From Gordionus sp. m RMFG-2023 (lineage: Eukaryota > Nematomorpha > Gordioida > Chordodea > Parachordodidae), in contig NC_088777.1 of NCBI RefSeq assembly GCF_954871325.1, positions 30,233,366-30,297,365 on the forward strand: DNA of 64,000 nucleotides, in the 5' to 3' direction. How positions within the stretch are numbered: the stretch's first letter is position 1; each line of letters begins with the position of its first letter. The position numbers and the translations under genes are program-made. Below are positions 1-12,910 of this stretch, one piece after another. The notes under the pieces were generated by a model. That model saw only the letters and a list, made by a program, of their open reading frames with translations. It made no database searches and was not told the DNA's origin.

Positions 1-1460
1 TATTTGTCACTAAATAATTAAAGTTTATACGACAAACTACCATATAAATTTCCCAAACAAGAAGCTATTACTGATTTATATATAGATATAATAATTCAAA
101 ATTTTTATAATAGCATATCATCTGGTTCTGCTAAAGATGATATGTATGCTAAAGTCAGTGTATTTATGGACTTTAACTGTATAATTAAAAAATAAAGGTA
201 CTTAATACCGAATGTTAATTTAAACTGTAATTTTTAATAACGCCGTTCAAGGCAAAGATTAATCATTTCTGGACTGGTCTCGATTATCTAAACTACAATG
301 CGACTTTAGTAATAATGTAATAATGACCATATAAAAAAATTAGGGTATCTATATCTAGCTTAAATAACAATATTAAACATAAATTAAATAAGGATGTTAA
401 TTTAACTTATGATATGTTACTATTAGGAAGAAAATATGATAATAATATTAAACCAGATAATGATATTATAAATATAAATTATATGAGCAATTATAAAAAG
501 TTTAATAAAGATATATACTAAAAATACTGTTATATAAGAATTTAGATAGATTTTCACGTAATCAAAATACTTTTGATAATGTTAATAGTAGAAACAATTT
601 TAACAAAATTATGATAACAGATATAACAATAATTATAATGATAGAGAAATCATAACAACAATTTTAGAGGTTATTATAACAATAATAATAATTATCGGTC
701 CTACCAGAATAACAATTATAGGCAGCATGATAATAATTATAGGCAGCATGATAATAATTCAAATAAATACGGTAAACAACTTAGAGTGATAATAATCAGA
801 GAAAACAGATCCAATAAGGTAACTAAAATCGATATAACAACACAAAATTGCATAATGAACATTGAAGAAATTGTTGAAGACAAAGTCGACACCGCCAAAG
901 ACAATATTGATAATGATTTTAATGTCAACAACTTGACTGAGAACAAGTACAATGGTGATGACAGTGCTTTTATGGCTACTTTGAAATTAAATAATATACT
1001 ACCACAATGCAAATTGACACAGATTCAAGATTTACTATTATACCTCGCGACATAGCTAAGAAAATTGGCATATCAGAAATGAAACCAAACTACAACTAAC
1101 AGTTTATGATGGCAATCTAATTAAATTAATTGGTACAACTCAGATCAATGTAAATTATGAAGGTATCACAAAAATGTTACAAGCGATGATTGTTGAACCA
1201 AGAAAAAATGCACTATTAGGATGTTCATGGATCAACGCTTTCAAAAATATCTTAAATAAGTTCATAGAAAAAATTGATACAAGTTATGATGATGAAATTA
1301 AAAAACTGATCAAAAACTGCAAATCTAAAATGACCAACAGACCAATTAACAAAGCAAATGTCAAGCTGAATTTAAGGAGAAACTCCCAACCTAAGATTAT
1401 ACCACCAAGGCGTATACCGTATGCAAAAACTGATGTTGTGGGTAAAGAACTCAATAGATG

Positions 1461-1673
1461 TGTTATATAGGCAATAACAGTGGTGAAAGATAACGGTGGA
1501 GATTTTAATTTATAATAAATTTTATTCTAAAACTAAAATGATACTTAAAAATAAATATAAAATAAGGTATATATATATATATATATGTATTATAAAAAAA
1601 ACAATATAAACGAAATACATAGTTAAAGGCTATAATAACAATTTAAGTTAAATAAAAAATCAATCGATCAACA
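1461..1673 (-). repeat. LTR copy 1 (3' LTR of the antisense element)
   Basis: It is a 213-bp direct repeat of 3646-3836, slightly longer because of an expanded TA run near 1570-1585. Confidence 0.85.
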
Positions 1674-2639
1674 TTCCCCTTCTTCTGAAAGCATTCCCAC
1701 AATTCATCTGAGCTGTCATAGCAAGCTTGTCGTCCAAATGATTTATAATTGATTGTCAAGTTGTTGCATATGTCGTCTTAATTGTTGGCTTGTTTAAATC
1801 GTAAGCTTCATATATCAGTGGTTATCATTATTAATTTTTTAAAATTGTTATTATCATTATTTGTTATTAAATATATATGAAGATTTAGAATGATTTTAGA
1901 ATGTAGATATTATTGAATAACATCGTTATAGAATATGATTCGTCGAGTAAACGAAATAGAATTAATTTAACGAATAAGGAATTTGATTAAGAATATTTGA
2001 ATCAGAATAAATTTATCAAATATTGAATAGAAATAAAATAAATAATTGGTCGCGTTTTATTTTTATTTTATATTATATATATTTTGCGTTTTAGATAATA
2101 GCGTTTTACGTTTCTCAATTTTGCGTTTTATAAATAAATTTCATAATATATCATTTATTTTTTAATTCCGCGTTTTTTATAATATATCATTTTATATTTA
2201 TTTTTAATTACGCGTTTTTTTTTCTTTAAAAAATCAATATTATATTATGTATTTTTTTTAATAAAAGATGATATGTACGTCTGTACATCCATATCTCTCT
2301 TCAGAGCTTTATTCCCTTATTTTTTAATTTAAAAAGTATTTTGAAATAATAATTATTCATAAGATTGCTTTTAGTAAAAAATAATTTTTTGAGCCTCAAA
2401 TTTTTAGAAAAAGATCTCTTCATCACATCCTTGAGTATTATTCTAGAATGAAGACGTTTAGCTTTTATATGACTTCTCTTAGTGATACTTTTAATTGTCT
2501 TCAAATTTATAAGCCTCAATTTTTTTTTTATCGCATTTAGTATTACTTATAAGAGATTTTTTAATTTTATTATTTTCTTTAATCTTTGTTTTCTTTAATG
2601 TTTATTTCCTTATTTTCTATAATCACGAATATTTCAAAT

Positions 2640-3240
2640 TTTATTATATAATATCTCTTTTAGTTTATAAGAATCTCTTTCATTTTGAATATTTGGTTCT
2701 AATTCAATATTTTTCAATTTTTTGTTACTAAGAGATTTACAATTACAATGATAATTTCTTTTATTATAATGTGTTTCTTTATCATATTTATTGTCTAATT
2801 TTCTATTTTCATAATAATTCTCATTATTAGATTTATTAAAATTTTTATTACGAACATTTTTCTTATCATGGGATTCACAGTTATGACCTCTAAAGTTGTT
2901 TTTAAAATGCTCATTAGGTTTATAATCGTTATAATTTCTTTTGTTATAATTATTATTTCTATTATTATTATAATAACCTATGTCACTAGTATTATAATTT
3001 TTTTAGACTGAATTTTGTCAATATGAAATCTATAATGATCCGGGAATTGAATTAAATATGGCCTATCTACATAATATTTTTTAATTATACCTAAGAATTG
3101 ATCTTTAGGTAATTCAGTTAATTCCCACATTTGGTCATAATCCCAGAAATCAAAAATACGAAAAATATCAATGGGTAGGTCATCAAGAAATTTAACTGTT
3201 AATTCATTATTAAGCAAATATTTTTTAAGGTTATCTAAGT
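2640..3240 (-). pseudogene. gag-like remnant of the antisense LTR element
   Basis: A minus-strand reading at 3217-2978 contains FLDDLPIDIFRIFDFWDY and PYLIQFPDHYRFHIDKI, which read like a capsid-type gag segment. It is followed by a long Asn/Lys-rich tail. No protease, reverse transcriptase or integrase is visible between the LTRs. It is treated as a fossil. Confidence 0.5.
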
Positions 3241-3645
3241 ATTAATATATGATAATTGTGACTGATTTATATTAAAAATTTTTAAAATTATTTTATTAAG
3301 TTATATTGGAATTTTATAATAACTTTTTTTAACGTGGATTTAGAATATTTTATAAATCGTCATTGGTTTTACTACATAGAATTCATAACCTATTGTCTAA
3401 CTATCATAATGGTTCTTGTAAGTTCATATACCCAATTTTAATAATTTAACAACTCTATTATCCATGATGGATTCGTCTAGTTTGATATTAAGTTTAGTCA
3501 TTCTCCTTCCCAGTTGAATCATCCATTTGATCATCATTTGGTACGATTCCAGTGTCATAATTTTGTGTGTGTCATTTATCGGCATATGCACAATATATAT
3601 GAGATTTTTTTATATATCATTGTGAGTTATCATTCCAGGGCACCA

Positions 3646-3836
3646 TGTTATATAGGCGATAACAGTGGTGAAAGACAACGGTGGAGATTTTAATTTATAA
3701 TAAATTTTATTCTAAAACTAAAATAAATATAAAATAAGGTATATATATGTATTATAAAAAAAACAATTTAAACGAAATACATAGTTAAAGGCTATAATAA
3801 CAATTTAAGTTAAATAAAAAAATCAATCGATTAACA
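3646..3836 (-). repeat. LTR copy 2 (5' LTR of the antisense element)
   Basis: It is a 191-bp direct repeat of 1461-1673, adjoined on its inner side by the primer-binding-site-like sequence. Confidence 0.85.
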
Positions 3837-5594
3837 AGATGGATACAAAAAAAAATCATCGAGCCGGTTAAATATGTTCGATAGGCAAGTCCTATAATCG
3901 CCGTCTACAAGGATGATGGGAGCATTAGGCTTTGTGCATTTTAAAGACACAATTAATCCAGCTCTAGAAGATTTTAAATATTCACTTCCACGAATAAATA
4001 ATTTAATAGCTAAACTTTCGAGTGGAAAGAAATTTACCAATTTAAAAACGCGTTTCTACAGAATCCCATTGATAAAATTGCAAAAATCTTTGACAATATC
4101 CACATAAAAGGGATAATGCCAATTTACCAGACTTCCTTGGGCTAAAGACCTTTTGCAATGTTTGGTGATATGAAAGATATCATATTTACATTGATGATCT
4201 ATCTATAAATGGAAATAACGATAAAGCTCATTTAAACAACATCAAAAAAGTTTTTGAAAAAATCTTATTATGGTTTAGTACCTAATTTTGCAAAAGCTTA
4301 TTTTTCAAAAGTTAAATTTCTGGGGTGAATATATCGCAACCATGACAAGATCAAAACAATATAAACATGCCAGAACCAAAATCAGCTGAACTATCAACAT
4401 TTCTGTATATAGCTGATTACTATAGAAAATTTTTAAACAACTTTGCGCAGATATTGCTGATCGGTTATACAAAATTGTCAACAAAGAAAAATGGGCATGG
4501 AATTTAGAACACTTTAGAACTTTTAATGACTTAAAGACGTTGATTAGTCTTCGTCCAACATTGACTACCCTGAATTGCAAATCGGAATTGCTACTGATGC
4601 ATTTAAATGTGGTTTGGCAGCTGTACTGAAAAATGGCAAAGAAAAACCAATTTTCGTCAAAAAATCTGAAATGAATTATAGCAACATTAAGCGTGAGACT
4701 CTTGCATTATATTCGCCATTAAAAGGTTCCAGGAATACTTAATTGGGACTTAATATAAAAGTTGTGACGATTGTATTATATATTGTAACAATCCTAAAAA
4801 AATACAAAAACTATGAGTTTCGGCAACTAAACCATTTGAAAGTATACTTATAGATTATGCGGGTCCGTTCTCAGAATGGTTGATAGTAGTCGATGCGTAT
4901 AGTAAATTTCCAATTATTGTTACTCTCAAAACATTACAACTAAAATTACATTAAAAGAAATTTTTAAAACCATATCGCTATTTGAAATACCTGAAACTCT
5001 AGTTACTGATAATGGTACAACATCGTAGCCAAAGGGGGGAGGGAAGGGGAAATCCCCCTTCCCACACTTCAGAAATTTATCATTGTGAATATTATTTTAA
5101 GCTAATAAAAAATATCCTCCTTAGTCCTCTCTCCACCCCCTGTCACCAAAAAATGTATGCATATATCTAGTGCTTAAAACTTCAAAAAAGTAAAGTCGTT
5201 ACTAACGTGGTTACCTTTTTTGAAGAAAAGGAACGCCATTCGTTACCTTCTTCTAGAGGTAACGGGTAACGCGTTTCTTTTTTTGGGGTAATACAACGTT
5301 ACTGAATATTTTCTCTTAAAAATATTAAAAAAAGATAAACATATTTTATTGTACTTTAAAATTACTTTTATGTATTTTTTAATATAAAAAATTTAAGTCC
5401 AATTTTTTAATTCATATTAACCCCCATTCCTTTATTTTATTTTAAATTCTCGTTGTTAAATTTTCAATCGAATGTTAATCTAATGAATATTCAATCAAAA
5501 TTCAAAGTAAATATTAATAATATTATTATTCTATTTTATAATTTATTTTAAGAATATTATATCCATAGTTTTTAGTTCTTCAGATGAAGATGAT

Positions 5595-5867
5595 TTAACC
5601 TTTCCCTTGGCCCAATTTGAAATATATTTTACACCAATAAAGAAAATTAAGGGTAAAAAATCTACACTTTGTAAATATAAACTATGTCCCAACACAAATA
5701 TTTCAATCTCAATGTCCAGCAGTTCAAACTTTTTTAAACATTACTTTAATAATAGAATATTAAATCATGGGTATTATAAATTAACTATAAAAGAAGTATT
5801 CTTTCATAATATTTTGAAAAGCTTAATCATGAAATTATATAAGCAATTAAATTATACTATAGTATAA
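5595..5867 (+). pseudogene. hAT transposase N-terminal (BED-like) remnant
   Basis: The sequence around 5607-5740 has homologous copies on the minus strand near 17010-17160 and on the plus strand near 53990-54120, always on the inner side of the same GTAACG-rich hAT end. Spacing and position suggest the BED zinc-finger exon of that hAT family. The frame is damaged and the Harbinger MITE lies directly downstream. The domain call is inference from position. Confidence 0.45.
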
Positions 5868-6160
5868 GGCTGCATTCAAAGTGGAGACGGATCCGTTTTT
5901 TACATCCGTTCCGTCAAAAGTCAATCTCATTAAAAATGATATATATGTTCATAGTGCGTCCGTTCCGATACCTTCCGTCTTAAAACGGATCCGGCAAATT
6001 TTGAAGTCAAAACATTTTGACTTTTTGATCCGGCAAATTATATAAAGCGTTATAACGTTACGTTTAATTTTTTAAAAATGAAAATCAATATATATATATA
6101 TATCATTTTTAATAAGATTGACTTTGACGGAACGGATCCGTCTCCACTTTGAATGCAGCC
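5868..6160. mobile_element. PIF/Harbinger-type MITE inserted in a hAT relic
   Basis: It is 293 bp long. The inverted ends start GGCTGCATTCAAAGTGGAGA and match perfectly for about 30 bp, then continue with indels. It is flanked by a 3-bp TAA duplication (5865-5867, 6161-6163), the TWA-type target of PIF/Harbinger elements. No coding sequence is present. Near-perfect ends suggest a fairly young insertion. The left target duplication supplies the TAA that closes the hAT reading frame upstream. Confidence 0.88.
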
Positions 6161-6364
6161 TAAGGTTGAGAACCAACATTAAAATCCGAAGATTAACAAA
6201 ATATTGGTATTGGTTCAAAATTTAATATTGAGCTTAAATAATATCTTCTATTTCTTGTTTTAGTATTGCTATTGGTTTAACTTCAAATTGTTAATAAATT
6301 TAATTAAAGAATAAAATAGTGATTTTAAAATACTTTGTTCAAATAAATATGTGTTTTTAAATAT

Positions 6365-6706
6365 TTATATATGGAATAAAACTATGAAGCAATATTGTTT
6401 TAGAGAACTGAATCTAGATATTTTTGATTCCTTACAAATGGAGTTCTGAAAAAGATAAGAAATTGAATAATTATCTTTGGCTATCATAATTTCAATTTTT
6501 AATGTTTTTCGTGACAATAAGTTTAGTGAGGGATTAAAAAATTCAATTAATTTTTTTAAAGATTTATCTTTAATTATTGAAAAAGCTGTTATTTTTATAA
6601 AAATATCAGGAATTAATAATATTTTAATTAAAAAATTATAGACTGTAATTCCACAAAAATGAATTAATGAACATTTGAATAGTAATATAAATAAAATTGA
6701 AGCCAA
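6365..6706 (-). pseudogene. hAT transposase fragment in opposite orientation
   Basis: The minus-strand frame contains KLIEFFNPSLNLLSRKTLKI followed by EIMIAKDNY, which resembles the 'NPSYxLPSRKTL' block of hAT transposases. It is oriented against the neighbouring plus-strand hAT pieces, so it is either an inverted piece of the same element or a separate insertion. It is 113 codons and open, but lacks the catalytic residues. Confidence 0.5.
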
Positions 6707-7590
6707 TCAACTCACACTCATTGAGATGCAGAATCCATCTATATAAAAAATAAAAACAGCACAATCAGCTAGTTATTAATTTTGTAATTGAAGAATTACA
6801 ACCATTTTCAATAAAAGCACTGCATTTATTAATATTATCAAAAAATTGCGGCCAACTAAAATTGTGATGTCTAGGCCTACCCTTGTATTAAAAATTTATA
6901 AAGCATATGATACCATGGCAAAGAAATTAGTGGATTTATTGTGTATCCCAAAAATTGTTTGTACAACTATGGATTCTTGGTCAGCTTATCACCGGTATAT
7001 AAAATATATATTTTATAGATTGATAATATTGTCTTTTATCAAAGTTCTTTTTTAAGGATGACAGTATACTGCCTACATCCAGACACTTTTGAGAGGGTTT
7101 CAACCTACTTAGCTTTTAAGGGGCTAAATAAAAAATACAAATTTGATTATCTAGCAAAAATAATCTTTGAAATTTTACCACATATAAAATTCAAAATAAA
7201 GTGACCAAATGCAGCACCGACAATGCTAGAAATTATAATATAATTATTAAAAATTTATTAAGTATATGAACAAGGAGAGGAATCGGATGATGAAATAGTT
7301 TCTCCGCCATTATTTGATCTATTTGAAAATCAAAATAATAATGATAGTATTTTATACTTACCTAAGCATCATTCCTGTTCAACACACACTTTAAATATCA
7401 ATGCAAGTCCAACTTTAAAACTATTTCAAAAAATTACATTTTCTAAGGGTAAGTTATTGTGGAATATAAATAGGCAATCTTCAAACTGTGCAGCCATTTT
7501 TAAGGAAAACATGGGACGATATTTGATTAAACCTGTTATAACAAGTTGAGACTCTTTTTATAAATCCGTGAAATTAATAGATAGTTTTAT
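6700..7590 (+). pseudogene. hAT transposase catalytic-region remnant
   Basis: Plus-strand pieces read EELQPFSIKA (about 6790), then RPTLVLKIYKAYDTMAKKL and CTTMDSWSAY (6846-6990). They continue with TVYCLHPDTFERVSTYLAF (about 7060) and segments to 7590. This order fits the central region of hAT transposases, where the first catalytic Asp sits in a TTDxWTS-like motif. Several stops and frame changes break it. It ends where the MITE at 7591 begins, and its C-terminal half is absent. Confidence 0.75.
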
Positions 7591-8825
7591 CATAGGCGTA
7601 GCCGGAGGAGGGCAAGGGGAAATCCACCCCCTCTTCAGAAATTACTTTTTGTAAATATCATTTTTAGCTAATAAAAAATATCCCCCTTAGTCCTCCCCCC
7701 ACTCCCTGACCCTCAAAAATGTATGCATATATCTTAAACAATAATTTGAAAGAAAGAATGTAAAAGTTGATATTTTTTATAAAACTATTCATCATAATTT
7801 ATACATTTTTGGGAAAATAAATTTATAAATATATAAAATGAACCAAAAATGTTTTTTAATAAGTGGAATATAAGCCAAAGATAAGTCTTAAGACAAAAGT
7901 GAAATGTATTAAAATTATTAATAATAGATCCATAAAATTACTAAATAATATAATATATATCAAATATAATTTTTTATAAAGTGAGTAATTTTAATTTATC
8001 TATCTTAATAAAAGTAAAATATAATTATAAAACTATTGATAAAATTTCATAAATTAAATAAAAATACTAAAGCACAATACAAACAGTGTAATATTATATG
8101 TCGTAGATTTACAGTATATCTAATTTTATCAATTATCATATGACAATCAAGTAATTTTTACCAATATAGCGAATATTATATTTTACAGAAAACTATAAAA
8201 TATTGATAAGGACATCAGAAAATATTTTTTAAAGACATTGTGGGATAAATAATATGAAGATTAAATTTTAATATCATTTTTTACTTAAAATAAATAACGT
8301 TAAATAATTGAATGCAAATTGTTGCTATATTTATTATCAAGAGCATTGATTAGTAAAATTTGTTAAATTATTAACTCTAATATATTCTCTAACTGTAAAA
8401 TATGTCTGTAAAGTGGCATTTTACCTAATATTTTGTAACCAATTCTATAAAATGGAATTGTATCTACTATATGTCTACTTACTTTTTATAAAGAAATTTC
8501 TTATACTTATTTGTAAATTACCACGTTTTTGTATTAATGTATATATATGAAAATTATTATTTATATAAACTAATAAAAATATATTTCTTTGTTCCAGGCT
8601 TATTTTTTGATATTAGCCTTTAACCAATCAATTTCTTATATTTTAAATTGAGATATTTTTTTCAAAAATTAAAATATCTTGTAAAATTATTTTATGGCTA
8701 TATATAGATTAAGAAATCCCGGGCAAAAGCGGGCCGAAAGGCCGCCCAAAATGGGGTCTGGGGGAGAAGCCCCAGATATTTATTAATTTCTCCCACCCTT
8801 TAAGAAAATCCTGACTACGCCTATG
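7591..8825 (+). mobile_element. hAT-type MITE, CATAGGCGTAGCC family, copy 2
   Basis: The ends are CATAGGCGTAGCC and ACTACGCCTATG. Subterminal sequence holds runs of G on the left and C on the right, with a GC-rich patch near 8720-8800. The interior is AT-rich and non-coding. It aligns along its length with 18073-19227. Confidence 0.85.
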
Positions 8826-9066
8826 TAGCACTAACTTCAGAAGTAATGATTTTGAGAAATGGCATAAAACATATACTTACACCCGAATACCACCAGCAGT
8901 CTAATGGCTAGGTAGAACGTGTGGTTAAAACGTTATGCACATGAAAAGAAATTTAAGAATGATTTAGATACTTCACTTGATAAATACTTATTTAATTACA
9001 GAAATACACCAAATGCTACAACAGGAGTTGCAAAAGGATTTTTAATCGTGCCATTTGAATTAGAGG

Positions 9067-10094
9067 TTTTATATTGATATATTATACTTTTTAAAATTTG
9101 CTAACTCTGAACGATTATTCTGAATTTCATATTTTGCCATTTAGTATATTATTATGAGTACAAAATTAACTAACATATAAATAATTAAAACAATACAAGA
9201 CATTAAAATAATATTTTTTAATACAAAATCTATTTATTATAATATAAAATATTATCGATTGCTGATATAAAATATTTTGCTCTAAAGAATTACAAGTGAT
9301 AAAAAAGGTTAATTCATTCATATGCCTCAATTGATAATGGTTTTTAAAAACCACATAATATAATATAATTCTTAACAACCCATTGACAAAAATTCACGAA
9401 ATTAATATAACGTTGTGTTATTATTTTAGACAATGTTTTATAGAATTGACTAATAAGAAAAATTTATAGGCCTAACCAAATCAATAATTCTTGAAGAGGA
9501 TAACATAAACGACTCATCCAAATCATAAGACTATATAGTGGTTAGACCTAGATGACATTATGAAGCTAGATAAGTAATCGAGAAAATTATTGTGAGATAT
9601 TAAATTTCTAAAAGATTATCTTCCATTTTTAATGATACAAAAAGGACTACACAGTTGACAATTATTACCTATCTAAAATATGCAATAATATGCTCTCAGT
9701 AGCTGTAGGAATAATCATAAATTACATAGCCACATATATAATAGATGCTGGTTAATTTGTAGTCATAGCCATGACATTCACAACGTTAACTCATATCAGA
9801 ATATTATGTTAGATAAATTGTTAAAACAAAAACACTAAAAATCTTAATTATGCAAAATATTGAAGCCTTGAGTTATTTACACGGCAAGGATGCCATATTA
9901 GAAATGAAACATTTTAACTATAAAATAAGAGCCAAAGTGATATGATGAAAGCAATTAAGATTTTATATATTATTGTCTCACTACCTCTAGTTGGTATATT
10001 ATATCTTAAAATCATAGTAGTTTTTAATAATATCAAAAACATACTAATATTATAAATTTAACTCAAAACAATTTTTCAAAGAAGAAAAAATATC
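9067..10094. other. No recognisable gene
   Basis: This is AT-rich sequence within the 3' part of the Gypsy fossil. Short open frames occur on both strands, but none shows a known domain. It may include decayed integrase C-terminal or untranslated sequence of the element. Confidence 0.4.
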
Positions 10095-10420
10095 TTTCCT
10101 AAAAACACGTAAAAAAGAGTAGAAAAGATATCTAATTTATTACATCCATTGTGGGAGAATAATAAGATGTTTGGTTTTTAATAATATTTTTAAATAAATA
10201 GATGGCGTTAAAGAATTGAATGGTTACTTATATTTATTATCAAAAGCATTTATTAGTAAAATTTATTAAAATATTAATTGTAATATATTATATAACTGAC
10301 AAATAGTCTGTAAAAGTGACATTTTACCTAATATTTTATATCGATTATATATAAAAGAGGATTATAAACTTTATGTCTACTTACTTTTTATAAAGAAATC
10401 TCTTATACTTATATGGACCT
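10095..10420 (+). repeat. Partial internal copy of the CATAGGCGTAGCC MITE
   Basis: Sequence such as GTGACATTTTACCTAATATT and TATGTCTACTTACTTTTTAT matches the 3' part of the MITEs at 7591-8825 and 18073-19227. Neither terminal inverted repeat is present. Confidence 0.6.
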
Positions 10421-10829
10421 TGAAAATATTTTTAGGAAGAGGCATGATAATTAAATTTAAAAATTAATAATATATTGATTAGTTATTTTGAACTTGGCTA
10501 ATTACAATATTAAATTTGTTAATTTTCAATTAATAAATGAATATATATTTAATTAGGATTATATAATAATTTAAATAATAAAAGTCAATTAAGCTTCAAC
10601 TGTTAATGCTAAATTTATATTTAGTGAGTGATATTGATATTCTATTTTTAATACCGAATTTGATTGCAAACTGACATAGTGAAAATATAATTTTTATATA
10701 TTAATCTAATAATTAATAGTATTCATTAAATAAAAATTTAGATAGTCTTATTAATTTATAAATAATAAAATTAAGTCTATATATTACTTAATAGAATTAT
10801 AAAAGAAATCGTTCAGAGGACAATAAAAA

Positions 10830-11512
10830 AAATTTATTTTTAGTTCAAGGGGATATTGCCATTAAAAAAAATTTTTGCTCCAGGGGCTGTTCAAATTTTT
10901 CAGGGGGCTCGTCCCCCTAGTGACGCCATTTATATTAAATCTAAGAGATCTTTTACGGAATACAGTGTGGACACAGATTAAAATATTACAAATAAAGACA
11001 TATTAACACCAATTTATAGACCTATACGAATAAAACAAAAACATGCTTACTTAAAGATTATGTAACCTAATATATAAAACAAATATTTAACAAACGCGAA
11101 AATAAATTAAACATCAAAAATGTGATATAATAACTTTATTGATTTATTTCCAACATTCGATTATTCAATTCGATTCTATACATTATTCCAAATTCTATAT
11201 ATTATTCCCATAATTCATTTATTCTAATATCCAATTTGATCAATTCTTATAATTCCCAATTATTGATGATGTTAACAATTTTGAAAATTGGTAATAATAA
11301 CAACAGAGTAAGACAAGCAAGCTAATTAGACGAAATTACGATAAGGATAACAAGCTAACAATTTAGACAAACCAGTACAAACTCAAAACTATTTGGACAA
11401 ACCAATGTATAAAATCAAATGCGATATAGACAAGCCAACGAGCATTTGGACGACAAGCTCTCAATAATATTTTACATAAATTCATGAGGAATGCTTCTTA
11501 GAAGAGGGAGAT
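10830..11512. other. GC-rich patch plus Gypsy 3' untranslated relic
   Basis: The stretch 10850-10930 has clustered G and C runs ending in CCCCCTAGTGACGCC, like a worn hAT-type end. From about 11280 the sequence resembles the inverse of 1680-1860, the region next to the 3' LTR of the antisense element, and ends in a purine tract at 11495-11512. Confidence 0.45.
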
Positions 11513-11770
11513 GTTATATAAATTAAAATATTGATATTTTACCTTGTAATATTATTCTTATTTTTTTATTAAACTTATTTTTGTAGAAAAGTATATATTT
11601 GAATATTTAGCTCTTACTTATATATTTTTATATTATACTGACTGAGCCATTCAAATCAGACAAGAGATATTACATATATAAACCATATATATTTTTCTGA
11701 TGTATATACTTTTTTATAAATAAATACGTTTTGTTTAAATAAAATAAAACTTTTTTTAAGTTAACTATTT

Positions 11771-12590
11771 TTATTAGCTACTTTATAAAAAAAAATTAAG
11801 TAAAAGGTTATTTATTGAAAAATTTTAAATTCAAACATTAAAAGAAATATATAAACTTTTTGCAATTTTTTTTAGTATTTAAAAAATTTCATAAAATATA
11901 TATTTACCTATTTAATTTAGTATTTATTTAGTTTTGCAAAAAACGAATCGAATAATAAAATTATTATTATTAGTCGATTAGATTCGTTGAATATTAGATT
12001 CGAAAATTTTTCTAAAGCTTTTAAAAAATAAATTATTTTTTGAAAAAGTTATAAACAGATGTAGATGTATTAAATTTACCTTTTTAGGATTTTCTAAACT
12101 AATTATCATTGCTTATCAAAATTTACAGAAAATAAACGAAATAAAACCCAATGATTTCATATAATGTTATCCAAACAAATTGGCCAAAAACACCCAATTT
12201 TTAGAATTAAAAACGCTTATAAAAATATCTAAATAATTTCCTCAATTTAATATTAACTAAAAATGTACAATGACCTCATTATAAATATCAAAATATAATA
12301 CTGAAAAAATATAATTATGCATAATCGAATTTGACAATAACCAGTTTTTAGAGCATGTCTTTCAAATGGTTTCTTCCTTCAAAGAATTCTATTCTTCATT
12401 ATCATATTTGTCCCTATTGAGAATAACCGCTCACATGAAGCCGAAGATCCCTGAATGGACAAAATATCAGTTGCCAGACAACAAGGAAAAACGATCCCTA
12501 TGCAATCTCTACTATTCTAGAGGGTTCTTATTAGAAGTGATTTTTAATTAATTAAGATATGTTTTACCTCACATATTGATGAAGTGATAT
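11771..12590. other. AT-rich, nothing recognised
   Basis: A 61-codon open frame at 12366-12551 has no recognisable domain. No repeats with visible ends were found. Confidence 0.4.
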
Positions 12591-12629
12591 TTTGTTTAAA
12601 ATTCTTCTTTCAATATTTGATTGTACTAT

Positions 12630-12800
12630 TGGACTTAGAGGTTTGCATTGGGCGGGTTTGGGCCCGCCCGCCCAACTAAGTGGAGGGGCAAAATTTTTTA
12701 TAAGAACGGGCCGGGGCGGACGGGTTAAAAAATTTTTAAATGGGCTGGTTAAGAAATTTAAACAATGGGCGGGCGGGTTAAAAAATTTAAAATCATTTAA
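12630..12800. repeat. GGGCGGG / TTAAAAAATTT alternating repeat
   Basis: Short G+C-rich blocks (GGGCGGGTTTGGGCCCGCCC and similar) alternate with TTAAAAAATTT-type blocks. It has the same architecture as the GGGCCGGGC MITEs at 27511, 35948 and 62713 but with a different motif, and could fold into hairpins. The open frame across it is a by-product of composition. Confidence 0.6.
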
Positions 12801-12910
12801 GTAAATATTAATAAAAAATTGTTCCTATGAACTTTTTTGAATATTAAACATTAAAATGTCCTTTTTGGTATCATAAAAACTTTTTATAAATAAACTTTTT
12901 TGTATATTTA

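Larger units (their letters stand above)
1461..3836 (-). mobile_element. Short LTR retrotransposon inserted antisense into the Gypsy fossil
   Basis: Direct LTRs lie at 1461-1673 and 3646-3836. Both begin TGTTATATAGGC and end CAATCGATYAACA. A perfect 5-bp target duplication AGATG flanks the element (1456-1460, 3837-3841). Read on the minus strand, a primer-binding-site-like TGGTGCCCTGG follows the 5' LTR, and a purine tract AGAAGAAGGGGAA precedes the 3' LTR. Inside is only a gag-like region with an Asn-rich tail resembling the host element's gag, so it is probably a gag-only relative of the same family. It is broken and not autonomous. The LTRs are similar but not identical, so it is of moderate age. 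Confidence 0.85.
5021..8825 (+). mobile_element. hAT-in-hAT composite inserted in the Gypsy integrase region
   Basis: The left end (5021-5168) is about 150 bp of a MITE-like hAT family whose end reads CATAGGCGTAGCC in other copies. At 5169 a different hAT begins (AGTGCT...GTAACG-rich end) and runs to 7590. At 7591 a second copy of the first family starts and runs to the only right end, 8825. Flanking octamers TGGTACAA and TAGCACTA agree at 5 of 8 positions, consistent with a decayed 8-bp target duplication. The missing right half of the inner hAT and the missing second right end imply a deletion. Confidence 0.75.
1..11770 (+). mobile_element. Old Ty3/Gypsy-type LTR retrotransposon fossil, 5' end outside the window
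   Basis: Parts in order: an Asn-rich gag-like tail (about 600-1050), a retropepsin-like C-terminal block (about 1090-1460), reverse transcriptase (about 3840-4300), RNase H (about 4560-4740), and integrase core (about 4840-5020 and 8830-9060). A purine-rich tract lies just before a probable 3' LTR start at 11513 (TGTTATATAA). Two insertions split it: an LTR element at 1461-3836 and a hAT composite at 5021-8825. It is broken in many places and looks old. The stretch 9067-11512 has no recognisable coding domain. The outer 3' boundary is uncertain. Confidence 0.75.

Noticed and set aside
12592-12804. 70-codon frame ending in Gly/Lys-rich sequence
   Set aside because: It is a product of the GGGCGGG/TTAAAAAATTT alternating repeat.
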